From positions 9,332,242-9,396,241 of the forward strand of contig OY978528.1 in the NCBI GenBank assembly GCA_963854835.1: a DNA stretch of 64,000 nucleotides, written 5' to 3'. A program made the position numbers and the translations under genes. This DNA comes from Megamerina dolium (Eukaryota; Arthropoda; Insecta; Diptera; Megamerinidae). The notes under the pieces were generated by a model. The model had not been told where the DNA came from, searched no databases, and worked only from the letters and a program-made list of their open reading frames with translations. Shown piece after piece: positions 10,936-22,689 of the stretch; the stretch's first letter is position 1, and the number at the start of each line of letters is the position of its first letter.

Positions 10936-11240
10936 TATAATACAGAATGAATTGGGTACTGATTTTATCAAAGTTTTTAATCATATTTGCCACTCGAAGC
11001 ACTCTTTTAATCAAATATCTCTATAATAGAGACCGAATTGAGTACTAGTTGATCAAATTCATCTATAATATGGACCGAATTGAGTATTTTTTTTTTTTTT
11101 CTCAAAGTCCTTAATAATACGAACCGAATCTAGTAGTCGTGTTATTAAATTAATACAGATCGAATTGAGTACACATTTGATCGAATTTGTCAATAATATA
11201 GACCGATTTTAGTACTCATTTTAGTAAAATCGTCAAAAAT
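10936..11240. repeat. Degenerate minisatellite of about 40-50 bp
   Basis: The phrase ATARACCGAATTGAGTACT plus TTGATCAAATT recurs near 11028, 11070, 11118, 11157 and 11199, with a diverged unit at 10946. The copies differ markedly, so the array is old. Confidence 0.65.
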
Positions 11241-11244
11241 GTTA

Positions 11245-12127
11245 TACAAAATTAATGAACTTCGTAAAAATTGATAAAAAAAAATTCCTAATAATTCAAT
11301 TCATGTGAATCAATGGTACCTTGTGCCTATAATTGTATATAATTTTTGAAGCATACAAGTATTAATTAAATGTAAGAGCCAAATTTAAATTAAAAAAAAT
11401 AATTAAATGCAATAATAAATATGCAAATCATTGCATATTTAGTATTGAGTATTGAAGTTGCAGAAAAACAAATATCTATGTAGAAGTAGTAGAAGTAATA
11501 CGAATAAAAATAAATAAATTATTCACAAATTGCGAGCATTTGCAAATCCTCAATTAAAATGAAGGCTTAGAGTAGTGTTTGTTGTAGCTAACAATTTTTA
11601 ATGCTGCAGCAGCAGCAGCAGGCTATTGGTCAATCAACTTTAATTGTTATCAATCGCTTGAGTAATCTTAAGCACTACTCACAATTACAATACCACTTAG
11701 ATTAATTGAAATTCAAGCAAAAAATAAAAGAAAATTGTTGAAATGAATAAAATTTAAAAAAAAAAAATGAAGAAAACAACAATAACACTTTTCATATTCA
11801 TTTAAACATGCTCTCAACACTCATTTCAAGCTGATGATTTCATTTCGATCAAATGGAATGTAACATACAGACGACCATTGTACACATATATGATGATAAC
11901 ATATGAGCTAAAGATAATAGACTAAAAGCACATCACTTATGGACTATAAGACAATTGAATCAATTAAGACACAATTGTATTGGAGAGCTTCAGTACTTGA
12001 CTTATGCAAGTGTTTTTTGAAAAAAAGACACAATAATAAATTGAAGAATGTTGTATTTCAAATTGCATATGTTGGGGGGAAAAATTCAAAACAGAAAAAT
12101 ATACTATATACTTTTACATTTTTATAA
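11245..12127. other. AT-rich stretch
   Basis: Contains a short GCAGCAGCAGCAGCA run at 11607-11621. No gene, splice-supported exon or known repeat found. Confidence 0.5.
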
Positions 12128-12212
12128 ATCATCATCATCATCATCATATATGACCATTACAACCCGTTATCGAGTTATGGCCGACTGCAGCAGCTCTCTC
12201 CATGCTTTAAGA
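12128..12212 (-). mobile_element. LINE 3' end with (GAT)n tail
   Basis: On the minus strand it reads GGAGAGAGCTGCTGCAG, then CTCGATAACGGGTTGTAATG and CATATATGATGATGATG. The same string ends the LINE fragment at 30149-30418 (GGAGAGAGCTCGTAACTGG...CGATAACGGGTTGTAATGG). The GAT repeat at the end is the insertion tail. Only about 80 bp of the element are present. Confidence 0.75.
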
Positions 12213-14088
12213 AATTATCAATATAAATGTTTATTATTTTAGAACTTCAAGATGTTGAGTGTTTTATATAAATTTTAAAAATGCAATTAATTCTATATTT
12301 TAAGTAATTTTTTTTCCATGAAAATCCACCTAAACATTGACATATCTAAAAATAATTATAATAATTAACTAACCCAAATCATGATAAATATGTGTAAAAA
12401 AAATCGTTTTACAAAAATTGACCACCTTTGAAAAAAATTGCAAAAAATGAACCAATTAACTTTTTTGATGTCGGCACTAAACGAACTGGGACGGTAGAAT
12501 ATAAAGCATGTTAAATAACGTCTTGAAATAAACATAAAAATAATTCCTTTATCCCCCCCACACCCAGTATATGGTAATAACTAAATATAGAACAAAAAAA
12601 ATAATCACCAATAATCATCCCTCCCTATTGCTAATGCTAAAATCTAATAATTCAATGGAACGGAAATGTTTAAAGGTCATGGTCAAACTGTAATAAATAC
12701 AAATATGTCCAGTACTTACAATAGAAAATATATGGGCTAGTACAAATATTATTAAAAGCAATGAGTGAGTGTACTGAATTACAATAATTAATAGATATGT
12801 GCGTAATAAAAAATGAGCAAAGTTGGTCTACTCATCATTTATAGGCATTTTGAGTACACTTAATCATTCCTTATATTCATACAAATTCTGCGTAATTCAT
12901 ATTTCTATAAGTACGAGTACACGGTGCTTACGCAATACGAGTAATGCTTTTATTCAGAAGTGATTCAAAGTGATTGATTGATATGAAGCAGGAATATAAA
13001 TTAATCACGAGTAGTACACAGGATATGGACAACAATAAAATGAGTAGGTATAAATTATGGTATTACTCATATATTTATTGTAAACATCTTTTAATTTGCT
13101 TATGGATTGTCTAAAATCACATTTACAACTTTCAAGTGTTCAGTAGCCCAAAGTAAAATTGAACTTGCAAGTTGTTTAAAAATGCAATTTTCTCTTACAA
13201 AGGACACAAAGCAGACATAGTGGAGCAGATAACGTGTTAATACATTCCAAAAATATATTCTACATAAAATTTAATATTTCTTAACCCATTTACATTCTTG
13301 GGGTTAAAAATACCCAACATAAATATTTTTTTATTATACCAAGAAGGTAATTTAAAAAACGAAAAAAATCGATGACAAAATTCTAAAAATAGTTTAGAAA
13401 AAATTGCAATAATTGCAATTATTTATAAACATTTTACTAATAAGAACATGCAAGAAAACCATTTAAATGTAATCATCTCACATAATTGAAGCATAAAGTG
13501 ATCATTTCATATAGTAGAAAGCTACTTTAACCTTGCGGCATCTTTCAAAAATATAAATATGTACATACAAAATGTAATTTTTTAAAAGTCTATAATGCAT
13601 TTTGTTTAAAAATAAATATGAGTAATATTAAGTGTACAATATAATAAAAAAAAAGTCATTAATTGTGAACGAATATGAGCATAAATGTGAGTATAAGTAT
13701 AAATGTAGTTGGCAACATTTTCATATTTTCAGCATCAAAATATAATTTAAATACGAATATTTGTTTTTTTTTTCTAAATCAAAAGAATACATTTCAATAT
13801 GCAATCTATTTTTATTAAATTGCATAATTTTCCATGATGTGGTTTTTGATTTTTCTGAGAGCAAATATGTATGAGAGAGAGAGAGAGAGAGATAGAATAT
13901 TTATTATTTATTTATATTTTTTTGTATTATATATTTTTTCATTTAATATTTACTCATTTATTTCTTGTATTTATTTATTTATATTTTTTCATGTCAGCTT
14001 TAATTTATTTCTTCACAAATTTATATGAAAAATTCGCGAGATAGACCAATTCACTTTTTTCAATATCAAAAATAATTAAGCAAAGAGT
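12213..14088. other. AT-rich sequence with a short (GA)n run
   Basis: A GA run occupies 13874-13892. No supported coding sequence; the many ACGAGTA/TGAGTA words are unassigned. Confidence 0.5.
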
Positions 14089-14545
14089 TTGTAACATTTT
14101 CGGAATAAGATTTCGGCTGCAGAAATGCATCGAATCATGCAAAAGGCTTACGGTGAAGAGTACATGCCTCAACCAGATTTTACGAGTGGTACAAAATGAC
14201 CGTAGAGGCCAGAGAACGTGTTGAAGACGAAGTTCGAGTTCAATAAAATCAAAAATTTAGTGCTCAGAACAATTAACAATCAGAGATATTGTTGACATAG
14301 CCAAAATATGGTTTGAGTCGATTGAACCGATTTTAAGGTCAATGGGGATTGGGCCTTTGACGCTTACCATCCTATTTGATTCTAAGAACACATAAACTGT
14401 TCGAAAAAGAGAGGCACATTGGCATTTATAAAAAGCTGACTTCCGACAATCAGCCAGTCATGAAACATGTCATCATTCAAGATAAGACGTCAATGTAAGC
14501 CTAGGGCTCAGAAACAATCGACTAATCGAGCGAGTATCGTGAATT
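14089..14545 (+). pseudogene. Decayed mariner transposase fragment
   Basis: One frame reads RNKISAAEMHRIMQKAYGEE, a second reads YEWYKMTVEARERVEDEVRV, and later pieces read KLTSDNQPVMKHVIIQDKTS. In order these fit the first helix-turn-helix, the YEWYK.F.EGRE.VED block and the region around the first catalytic Asp (VITGDESW in relatives, here IIQDKTS). Stops and frameshifts are frequent, and no inverted ends are left. Its 3' side is cut off by the SINE. Confidence 0.6.
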
Positions 14546-14614
14546 CGTTCTTCCGGCTGTAGCACACATAAGCAGAGTGAGTTGGGCAAATATAGAAAAC
14601 TATATATATTATTG

Positions 14615-14963
14615 ACCGAGTACCGTAGCTCAGTGGTTACTACGTTGGTCTTTTCATCCGTAGGTCTTGGGTTCAATCCCAGGCTTCCCTGGCTGTAGCA
14701 CAACTTTAATATTGAAAGATTTTTCTTTCGAACGTTACTTATCTATCGGCAAACAATTGGCAATCCTTTAGACAGTCATAATTGGCCATGATAAAGCTTG
14801 ACAAAGCTCAGAAATAGTGACGTCATAAAGGTTCTGCCGTTCGGAACCGCCTAATCTAAGTAGGTACCTTTTAATAATGTCCAAAAATTTAGCATGTACA
14901 ACAGCATTGGAAGAGAAGCTCGATCAAAGGGCCTTTCGCGGCCTAAAAGCGCCACATATATAT
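14615..14963 (+). mobile_element. tRNA-derived SINE copy 2, best preserved head
   Basis: A good A box TAGCTCAGTGG (14626-14636) and B box GGGTTCAATCCC (14669-14680) are spaced as in a tRNA promoter. The body follows: AAGATTTTTCTTTCGAAC, GGTTCTGCCGTTCGGAACC, TAGGTACCTTTTAATA, and at the end GGGCCTTTCGCGGCC. It is about 345 bp. The Tc1 element sits directly after it, having inserted at a TA in the tail. Confidence 0.88.
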
Positions 14964-15175
14964 ACAGTATTGTGCAAAACTTAAGCAACTGGCATAGTGC
15001 TCTCATTGATTTCAAATTTACTAAAAAATAAAAGCGCTTAGATTGAATGTTTTAATATTTATTTGTTCCTTCATTAAATACATAAAAAACAACAACAACA
15101 AAAGTTCGGTATTCTTACGAAATTAACTGTAAACAACAAAAAACAAATTATACTCATATTTCATCTGTGCAAAAC

Positions 15176-16266
15176 TTAAGCAACTTTTAATATTTTGTGT
15201 AGTTTTTTTTTTTTAATTACTGCAGCACACCTTTTGGGCATAGAAGCTACTAATTTCGTTAAATATGATTTATTTATATTTTCCCATTCAGTTTTGAGGC
15301 CTAAAAATAGTTCGTCTTTATTTTTAAAGCGCTTTGAGCCCAAGCCTCGTTTTAAAATTGAAAACAAATTTTCAATAGGATTCAAGTCGGGCGATTATGC
15401 CGGCCAATCAAGCACATGAATCTTATTTGACTGTAGCCAATCCTCCACAAACTTCGATGTGTGTTTCGGATCATTGTCGTGCTGAAACACCCATCGAAGT
15501 GGCATATTCCATTCCGCAAAAGGCAACATTGCAGTTTCTAAGATGTCCTTATACATAAATCTGTCCATTTTGTGGTCAATCCTATGCAACGGACCAAGTC
15601 CACTCCCTGAAAAATACGCCCACACCATGACGTTCCCTCCTCCATGCTTTACAGTCTTTTTACAGTATCGCGGATTGAGGCCTTCACCTTTCACATGTCG
15701 AACTCTTATTATTCCGTCTGAATTAAATAAATTTATTTTAACTTCATCACTGAACAGTACGCCAAACCACTTTTTTATGGACCAGCCCACGTACTTCTTA
15801 GCAAATTCAAGTCTGGAAAAAAAAATATATGTTGTTGTTTTTGTTTTGAAGGCATTAAACCAAACATACCTTTTTTTTACATGTTTTGGTGTAAGCATTT
15901 GGTTGGTTTCTTTACCGCTTTGTAGTTTTTTAAACCAACTTTAATCAAATGCCTTCTTACTGTGCTTGAATCGACATTTAAATTAAGAGTATTTACTATA
16001 TCTTTTGAAGACATGAACAGATTTTTTTTAATCAATTTTTTAATTTGAATAGCTTCCCTATAAGAAATTTTTTGGGGTCTTCCTCCTGAATTTCGATCTG
16101 TAACGCTACCAGTTTTTTCAAATAATCGTATCCATCTTGATATCATAGATTTGTTGATATTTAATGATTTTGCAATGTCATTCTGTGGTTTTCCTTCCTT
16201 AAATAACGATATAACCTTCATCTTAAATTGATGACTATAACGGACACGTTGCATTTTGGATTTCAA
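15176..16266 (-). pseudogene. Tc1-type (DD34E) transposase, frameshift and stop
   Basis: Residues 12-60 of the N-terminal frame (from 16266) form the first helix-turn-helix, followed by the hinge GGRPQKIS and a second helix-turn-helix to about 120. The second frame holds the first Asp in FSDEVKINLF, GGGNVMVWAYFS, and the second Asp in QHDNDPKHTS. The third holds the Glu in NPIENLF, exactly 34 residues after the second Asp. Lesions are one frameshift near 15885-15905 and a stop where WPAQSPDLNPIENL is usual (WPA, stop, SPDLN; near 15396). A 57-nt stretch (15813-15869), GTATGT to TTTTTCCAG, sits between VKKR and LEFAKKY and looks like an intron, as in Minos. The gene would cut and integrate DNA at TA sites; this copy cannot be functional. 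Confidence 0.92.
15813..15869 (-). other. Probable 57-nt intron in the Tc1 transposase gene
   Basis: On the minus strand it begins GTATGT and ends in a T-rich tract plus CAG. Removing it joins HVKKR to LEFAKKYVGW, the usual family wording. Being 19 codons without a stop, it would otherwise be read through. Confidence 0.65.
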
Positions 16267-16779
16267 TATGTTTGAAAGAACTGTGCGCTAAGAAAGACTT
16301 TTTTGTACTGAGTTAGATCAATGTTAATGCACAAAGCAGAAAAAACTCCGAAAAAGATCCGTTATTTTCTGAACAAAGAAATATCGAACACCTTTGCACT
16401 CCGAGTTGCTTAAGTTTTGCACAGATGAAATATGAGTATAATTTGTTTTTTGTTGTTTACAGTTAATTTCGTAAGAATACCGAACTTTTGTTGTTGTTGT
16501 TTTTTATGTATTTAATGAAGGAAAAAATAAATATTAAAACATTCAATCTAAGCGCTTTTATTTTTTAGTAAATTTGAAATCAATGAGAGTATTATGCCAG
16601 TTGCTTAAGTTTTGCACAATACTGTATATATTTTTTTTTTTTAATATATTATCGATTAGAATGTCTCTATCCGCCTGCTTGTCAATCGATCCCTTCGCAA
16701 GATCACTGCCGTTAATACAGAGTGATCGTGCTGAAAATGGTTATAGAAGCAAATTTTCATCAACAGATGGATTATTTCG

Positions 16780-17260
16780 AGAATGGGCGAAATCGGGTGA
16801 AAACCACGCCTATCTCCCATACAAAAATGCGTATCTTCACACTTTTCGCACAAAAAATATAAAGCTTTGAGGCTAAAATTGTGGTATATAAAGTTACTCT
16901 GACCATAAAATTTATATATTAGAAATTAGGCGAAATTGTATAAAAGTCACGCCTACCTTCCATATAAAATTATATTGTTCAATGTATGTTTTCACAATTT
17001 TCGCACGAAAATATAAAGCTATCAAGTTGAAACTTTGCACATACAATAATATTTACTCATTAATGGATATATTCGAAAATGGGCTGAATCGGATAAAAAC
17101 CACGCCTACCTCCTATACGAAGTTATGCCTCCGTTTGCATGTTTTCACACTTGGAGCCCATTGAATACAATGTTATCAAGTGGATACTCGGTATATACGA
17201 TCACAGTTGCTAATGAATGCACAAATTTGTAAATGGACGAAATCGGATGAATCGGATGTA
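16780..17260 (+). repeat. 150-bp repeat family, three to four units
   Basis: CCACGCCTATCTCCCATACA (16806), CACGCCTACCTTCCATATAA (16948) and CCACGCCTACCTCCTATACG (17099) lie about 145-150 bp apart, each followed by TTTTCACA.TTTTCGCACGAAAAATATAAAG-like sequence and a GAAACTTTG.ACATA-like block. Confidence 0.75.
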
Positions 17261-17261
17261 T

Positions 17262-18581
17262 GCTGTAGGACTAAGGCTCGGCGTTTTCTTTTTGTAGCGA
17301 TTTTAAATAACTTTTCTGTTGAACTCTTATTCCTATAGTTTTTTTGCAATATGCCTCTTATGATATTCTTTTACTGTGTTAATATTAATATATTTTTGTC
17401 CTTATCATGTTTATAATATATATATAATTAATATATTCTTCATTGAATGTGTTGGCAATGCGTTCGTTTTAATATTATATGTCAACGCTTTTTTTTTTTC
17501 AGGGAATTTTTTATATATTTTATTCTTATTTTTTTAATAGGTCCTATTTATTTTCTGACACTATTTTGAGAATTGATAAATAAAAAACTTTGGGTATCTG
17601 TCTTCAAACACTCAAAAATAACAAGAATATTTGCAAAATTGCAAAATATTTAGCAATTTTCAAGTGCAATTCACTAATAAAAATTTGTGTACAAATTTCC
17701 ATTCACAATCATTATGTTTTACAAGATTTTTCTATTTCTTCTACACGAATAGCAATTTTTAACAACTTTTTGTTTTTCAAGAAAAACATTCATAATGTAA
17801 ATTTGAATATTGCTTATTTACTTGAAATTTTACTTTAGATTTATTTATGTAAATTTAATTTTATAGTTCACTGCACATTAATACACACACACACCATCAA
17901 ATAAATTTACCGCAAAAATTCACGGTTTAATCTTTGAAAATGCGATCACAAACTGATTTACGGACAATCAAGAGAAAAATTTTGTTGAATTGTTGAACGC
18001 AAACATATACATATGTATAATAACGAAGGCGATCTGAAGACGATACGATGATTGTGGCGACGTTCACAGTCAAATATACAAACATATAATAAATGGATAA
18101 ATGGGAAGAGCGATCATAACGCGATGAATGAATGGATGAATGACGACGAACCCCCACCGCCAGCGAGAAAAATAAATATATTCGTAATAATAAATAAGTA
18201 GCGAGGAGAAGAATTGAAAAATATACATATAAAGTAAGAAATAGAAAGAAAATCTCTTACAAATCGTATGTAATGCACGTTGGAAGTACTTAGAAGCGAT
18301 CCCTCCTTTTGTATGCTACATACGATTGGTGAGAGATCGGAAATGAATAAGACGTAAAAGTGATACAAGAACGTATGGTGGTATGTAATCAGCAATATGA
18401 GAGGGTTAAATAATAAACTATACACAAATTTTGATACGGAACTGCATATACATAAACATACATGCAAGTGGAACGAAAATTCAATCTAATTTACACAACA
18501 AAGCAGCAACAATAATTTAATAAGTAAACAAACAAAAAAAGTGATCGCAATTGAAAAAGTCAAGTAAATGATTATTGTATA

Positions 18582-18613
<32 letters not shown>

Positions 18614-19095
18614 ATTACGAAATTTCTTATTAATATTATTAGAGCATACAATAGGGAGAGAGAGAGAGATTTGTAATCATTGACAGATTAATATTTTACT
18701 AGTTAGAAATTAATGATTTTGAATGACAGAATAATTCTATTATAAGTAATTGACGACGACACCATTTAAAATAATTGCTTAAATGCAATAAAATCCACAA
18801 CAATGACAAATAATATATTGCTTTGAGAGAGAAAAATGGTTGGTATATAAATTAAGAGAAATTGTAATACTTAGCTGTCAAAAATCGCGCTACTGTATGA
18901 AGGGAATAAATTCGAGCATACATTCGAACAATATATGTTCGAAAACAGAATGTTTCGTTTTGAGAGGCCGATTTTCTAAATCTTCAATTTGTTTAAAAAA
19001 ATAATCTTGATATGAAAGACAAGCATGCTTTTTATCCAACTACACCCATTATTGAATCTATTCATTTATTAATAAAACTAATTTCACGTACACCG
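17262..19095. other. AT-rich sequence; one less AT-rich patch
   Basis: Contains (AAC)n at 18585-18613 and (GA)n at 18652-18670. The patch 17930-18330 is less AT-rich (CCCCCACCGCCAGCG at 18151-18165) but shows no convincing exon. Confidence 0.45.
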
Positions 19096-19099
19096 AGTT

Positions 19100-19975
19100 T
19101 TAGTTCAATAGCTAAAGGAAAACACTTGAGAAAAATTAGAAAAACCTAAATTCGAAACGATTTTGTTGTACATATGTATGAAGTACGAGTGATTTTTAAG
19201 GTTTCGATGCAAAAATTCAGGCAAATCACTTTTAAAAGCAAACTCTTGTATGTGAAGTTGGCGTGAATTTCAAGCGATGACGTCCATTCATAAATCGATT
19301 CTTTCGTTAATCAAATAAAATTTATATACCGATTTTCGACTCGTTAGATTTATATTTTTTCTGCTAAAATTCAGAAAACTGACTTTGAAGAACATACTCT
19401 TATATGGGAGGTAAGTGTAGGTTTCTCATGGATTGCGCCCACTCTCAAACCAAACTCTGTATTAGTAAAAACAATTGATTTTACCAAATTTCAGCACGGT
19501 GGTTTAAAATTTCGATACAAAAATGCAGAAAAATAGTTTTCAAAAACATAATTTTGTATGGGAAGTAGGTGTAATTTTTAACCGATTACGCTCATTTGCA
19601 AGTCAAACCGTTTGTTAGTCAAAATAATTAGATATAGCGAGTTTCAGCTCGATATCTTCATATTTCGTCGAAAAAATTCAGAGAAATTACTTTGAAAAGC
19701 ATGCTCTTGTATGGGAAGTAGATGTGATTTTCAACCGATTACGCCCATTTGGACATCAACCCGTTTTTTAGTCAAAATAATTGGATATAGCGAGTTTCAG
19801 CTCGATATCTTTAGATTTTGACGAAAAAATTCAGAAAACTCACTTTAAAAAAACATATTTTTGTATGAGAGATAGGTATGATTTACATCCGATTAAGCTT
19901 ATTCTTAAGTTCATTTTTTTCGTTGATCAAAATAATCATATGTACCGAATTTCATCTCGATAGCTCTATATTTAT
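19100..19975 (-). repeat. 150-bp repeat family, five units in reverse orientation
   Basis: The complement of the family box, TTGTATGGGAAGTAGGTGT, recurs near 19245, 19397, 19553, 19708 and 19860, a period of 152-157 bp. GATTACGCCCATTTG, GAGTTTCAGCTCGATATCTT and CAGAAAAACTCAC-like blocks stand at fixed distances. Confidence 0.8.
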
Positions 19976-19979
19976 GCCA

Positions 19980-20410
19980 GATATCGTGCGCATAGACATA
20001 GGCCGTCATTGCTAAATCGACTCACATAGATGATGATTATGATAAATTCTGTACAACTTGCTACAAATTCTTATGAGTATCACAAATAGAAGCACAATAT
20101 TAATTTATACACTTGACTTCTAGAGTATAGGGTATAAAAATAAAGCCCATTTCTATGAATGTATTTAGTTTTTCAAATCAATAACGACAATGAGAGAAAA
20201 TTACTCATTAATACGGAAATAAATTTTAAAGTAAACATACATACTTATCCCATACAGCAGGTACATATATATACTACATGCATATATACAAATTTTATAT
20301 CGTACGTATGGATTATTTCTTTTGCCACACGCACACCGATTCTCACATCATCCCACATTGATTTATTGACTATAAAAATTGAAGATGGCAACATATATAT
20401 ATAAATTTTA
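19980..20410. other. AT-rich stretch
   Basis: No gene recognised; several short TATA and ATATATAC runs. Confidence 0.4.
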
Positions 20411-20416
20411 AGAGAG

Positions 20417-20469
20417 CGGAGAGAGAGAGAGAGCGAGAGAGAAAAATGCAGATCAAGAAGGAAAGAGTT

Positions 20470-20500
<31 letters not shown>
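20417..20500. repeat. (GA)n tracts
   Basis: Two AG/GA tracts (20417-20442 and 20472-20494), possible GAGA-factor sites if the region is regulatory. Frames over them (SLSLSL) are microsatellite translations. Confidence 0.8.
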
Positions 20501-20540
20501 TATAGTATAATCCAAATGACATATTGCAATAATAATCATA

Positions 20541-20580
20541 CACGTGTAACGGCTTTTTTAACACGATGACGTCACACGTG
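20541..20580. promoter_or_regulatory. Two CACGTG E-boxes around a TGACGTCA site
   Basis: CACGTG at 20541-20546 and 20575-20580 flank a perfect TGACGTCA palindrome at 20567-20574, within 40 bp and just downstream of the GA tracts. These are the core words of bHLH and CREB/ATF sites. Clustering suggests an intronic enhancer, but no functional evidence is visible. Confidence 0.35.
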
Positions 20581-20584
20581 TACA

Positions 20585-21935
20585 AGCGCTATAGAATCAA
20601 TGGGAATGTTTATATTTTATAATTATACAATGTAGAAAATCTACATTCTTAGAATTTTCTTATTAATAAATTAAAAATATACATTTTCTATCTTCATTAC
20701 GATGACATATTTCGATATGGGCTTTCATACTCACGAATATAAAAATAATATTTAAATTTCATATTACATTTTTATGACTATAATTTGCATATACGCATTT
20801 TGTCTATTTTATTATCAATTTTATAGTTAAATGAATTTTATCTAAAATTCTTAATTTGTATCGCTTGCTTTTAGCAAATATTTTCACATAAAAATTCATT
20901 GATTTAATATTTATCAAGAAAGTGATTTATTCACCTAATACGAGTTGTATATTTTCCACAATTTTTCTTTACGAACTGTTCATATTTCATGAATTTCCTT
21001 TGTAATAAATCATCATTGTGATTTTTTTTTTACATTAATATATTTATTTATTTTTTTTTTTTTACATACGAGTATTTTATGATTTTTAAATTGTATTTTA
21101 TTGATTCATTGAATGCAATTATTATCCAGGTAGCAATAAAGCAATTGATCAAAAGAAAATAATGAAAATTTTACTATCATTAGTGTAATGGGGAAAATTG
21201 CCATTATTTATTTTAAATTATTTCCTTTTATTTGATTTCTAAATTTTTATATTTAAATTTTGTAGAATGTGTCTATTTTTCTTAGCTCTTCGCAAATCTA
21301 CTTGAATACTGCAAATGCGTTTATATAGACTGATTTGGTAAAGAGCAACCCCAAACAGGGCTGAAAGAGCTAACATTACTTCGGATCAGATCGAAGAATT
21401 GCTTATCTTCGGACTATATGGGATTACATAATGTTCCCGATTGTTAGACCCGATTGAGACCAAAATTTAAAATAAAAAATAATCTTTAAAAAAAATTAAT
21501 GTAAATAATGATGCTAAGGATAAAATGGAAATTTTCTATATTTCTTTATTTTAGAAACTTTATTTACATAAACTTGACATCTTGAAAATCGATAGCTTCC
21601 GATGTCTGACTGAAAATTGTTTACTAAAAAAAAGTTTAAACACTTCTTGTCGAAAATTTTCGAAAATGCTTAGTGAATTTTTTCACAAAAATTTCCATAC
21701 TAAGTATTGAGAAAGATTTTACGATATCTTTTCCAAACAAAAAAAAAAATTCCGTGGAGTCATTAAATAAATAATTTGTAAAAAAAAAAAAAACCTTCAT
21801 ATGGCATTATTGGAAAAAACTTTTTTTTTTTGGAAATAGGGGAGGTCTAAATTTATAAGCTTTAATAATTTAACTAAAAGTACTGTTGAAGTAAGTTTTT
21901 TACATGAAGTATATAATGCAATTAGAGCGCCCATA
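20585..21935. other. AT-rich stretch
   Basis: No supported gene. A patch at 21335-21440 (ACCCCAAACAGGGCTGAAAG) is not assigned. Confidence 0.45.
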
Positions 21936-21940
21936 ATTTT

Positions 21941-22210
21941 ATAAATTCACTTATAATGCAATTTCTAATTTCTGAATGTAAATTTGAAAAAAAAAACCGA
22001 AATTTCTATGATTTTATTCAGTAAAAATTATCCACGATGTTTTTATGGCAAAAATTTTGTTGTTTTATAAATTCACTTATAATGCAATTTCTAATTTCTG
22101 AATGTAAATTTGAAGAAAAAAAAAAAGCGGAAAATTCTATACTATGACTTTATTGACTTTATTTAGTAAAAATGATCCACAATGTCCTTATGGCAAAATT
22201 TTTGTTGCAA
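21941..22210. repeat. Tandem duplication of about 125-140 bp
   Basis: TATAAATTCACTTATAATGC begins two copies (near 21941 and 22068). Both run through CTAATTTCTGAATGTAAATT, TTTATTYAGTAAAAAT and ATGGCAAAATTTTTGTTG, differing by A-run length and a short insertion. Confidence 0.85.
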
Positions 22211-22640
22211 TGTGTAATTACATGATACAATATTTTTTGAATTATTTTTGAAAAATTAATTAAAACCAACACATTTTATATAAAATTAATGTACATTTTT
22301 AATTATTTTCACATGTTGAAGTGCATACGCACACACAGTGGGCACATTATTTGCACCAATTGGACATTTGAAAAAAAATACAACAAAATACAAACTATCA
22401 AAAATTATTATAGTTACAAATTAATATTTGTTTTTTGTTGTTTTGTTGTTATTTTTTATTTTTTTTTTTTTGTATGGTACACTTAGGCACACACACACAT
22501 ACACGCTTGTACTCATTTTTAATGTTTCCATCAAAGGAAAACAACATTTTTCAATTTATTTGATTTTGAACTAAATTTGCTTTTTTTTACAACTTTTTAC
22601 TTTTTTTTTCGCTCATAAAATATTTGCAGCACACAAACTA
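22211..22640. other. AT-rich stretch
   Basis: T-rich sequence and short CA repeats; nothing recognised. Confidence 0.4.
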
Positions 22641-22689
22641 ACCATCGTATATATTTTATTTTTGCACTTCATTCAATGCATTCGCCCAA

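Larger units (their letters stand above)
14965..16624 (-). mobile_element. Tc1-type element with 220-bp IR/DR ends
   Basis: The ends are inverted repeats of 220 bp (14965-15184 and 16405-16624) beginning CAGTATTGTGCAAAACTTAA, and they are nearly identical. Within each end the word TGTGCAAAACTTAAGCAAC occurs twice, at the outer (14971-14989) and inner (15166-15184) border, the IR/DR layout of some Tc1 groups. TA flanks both ends. The minus-strand transposase inside has all three catalytic positions but is broken. Total 1660 bp, typical for the superfamily. Confidence 0.95.

Noticed and set aside
14621..14685. Functional tRNA gene
   Set aside because: Only A and B boxes are tRNA-like; no complete cloverleaf, and the sequence continues into the shared SINE body.
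20245..20585. SLSLSL-rich minus-strand frames
   Set aside because: Translations of GA microsatellites.
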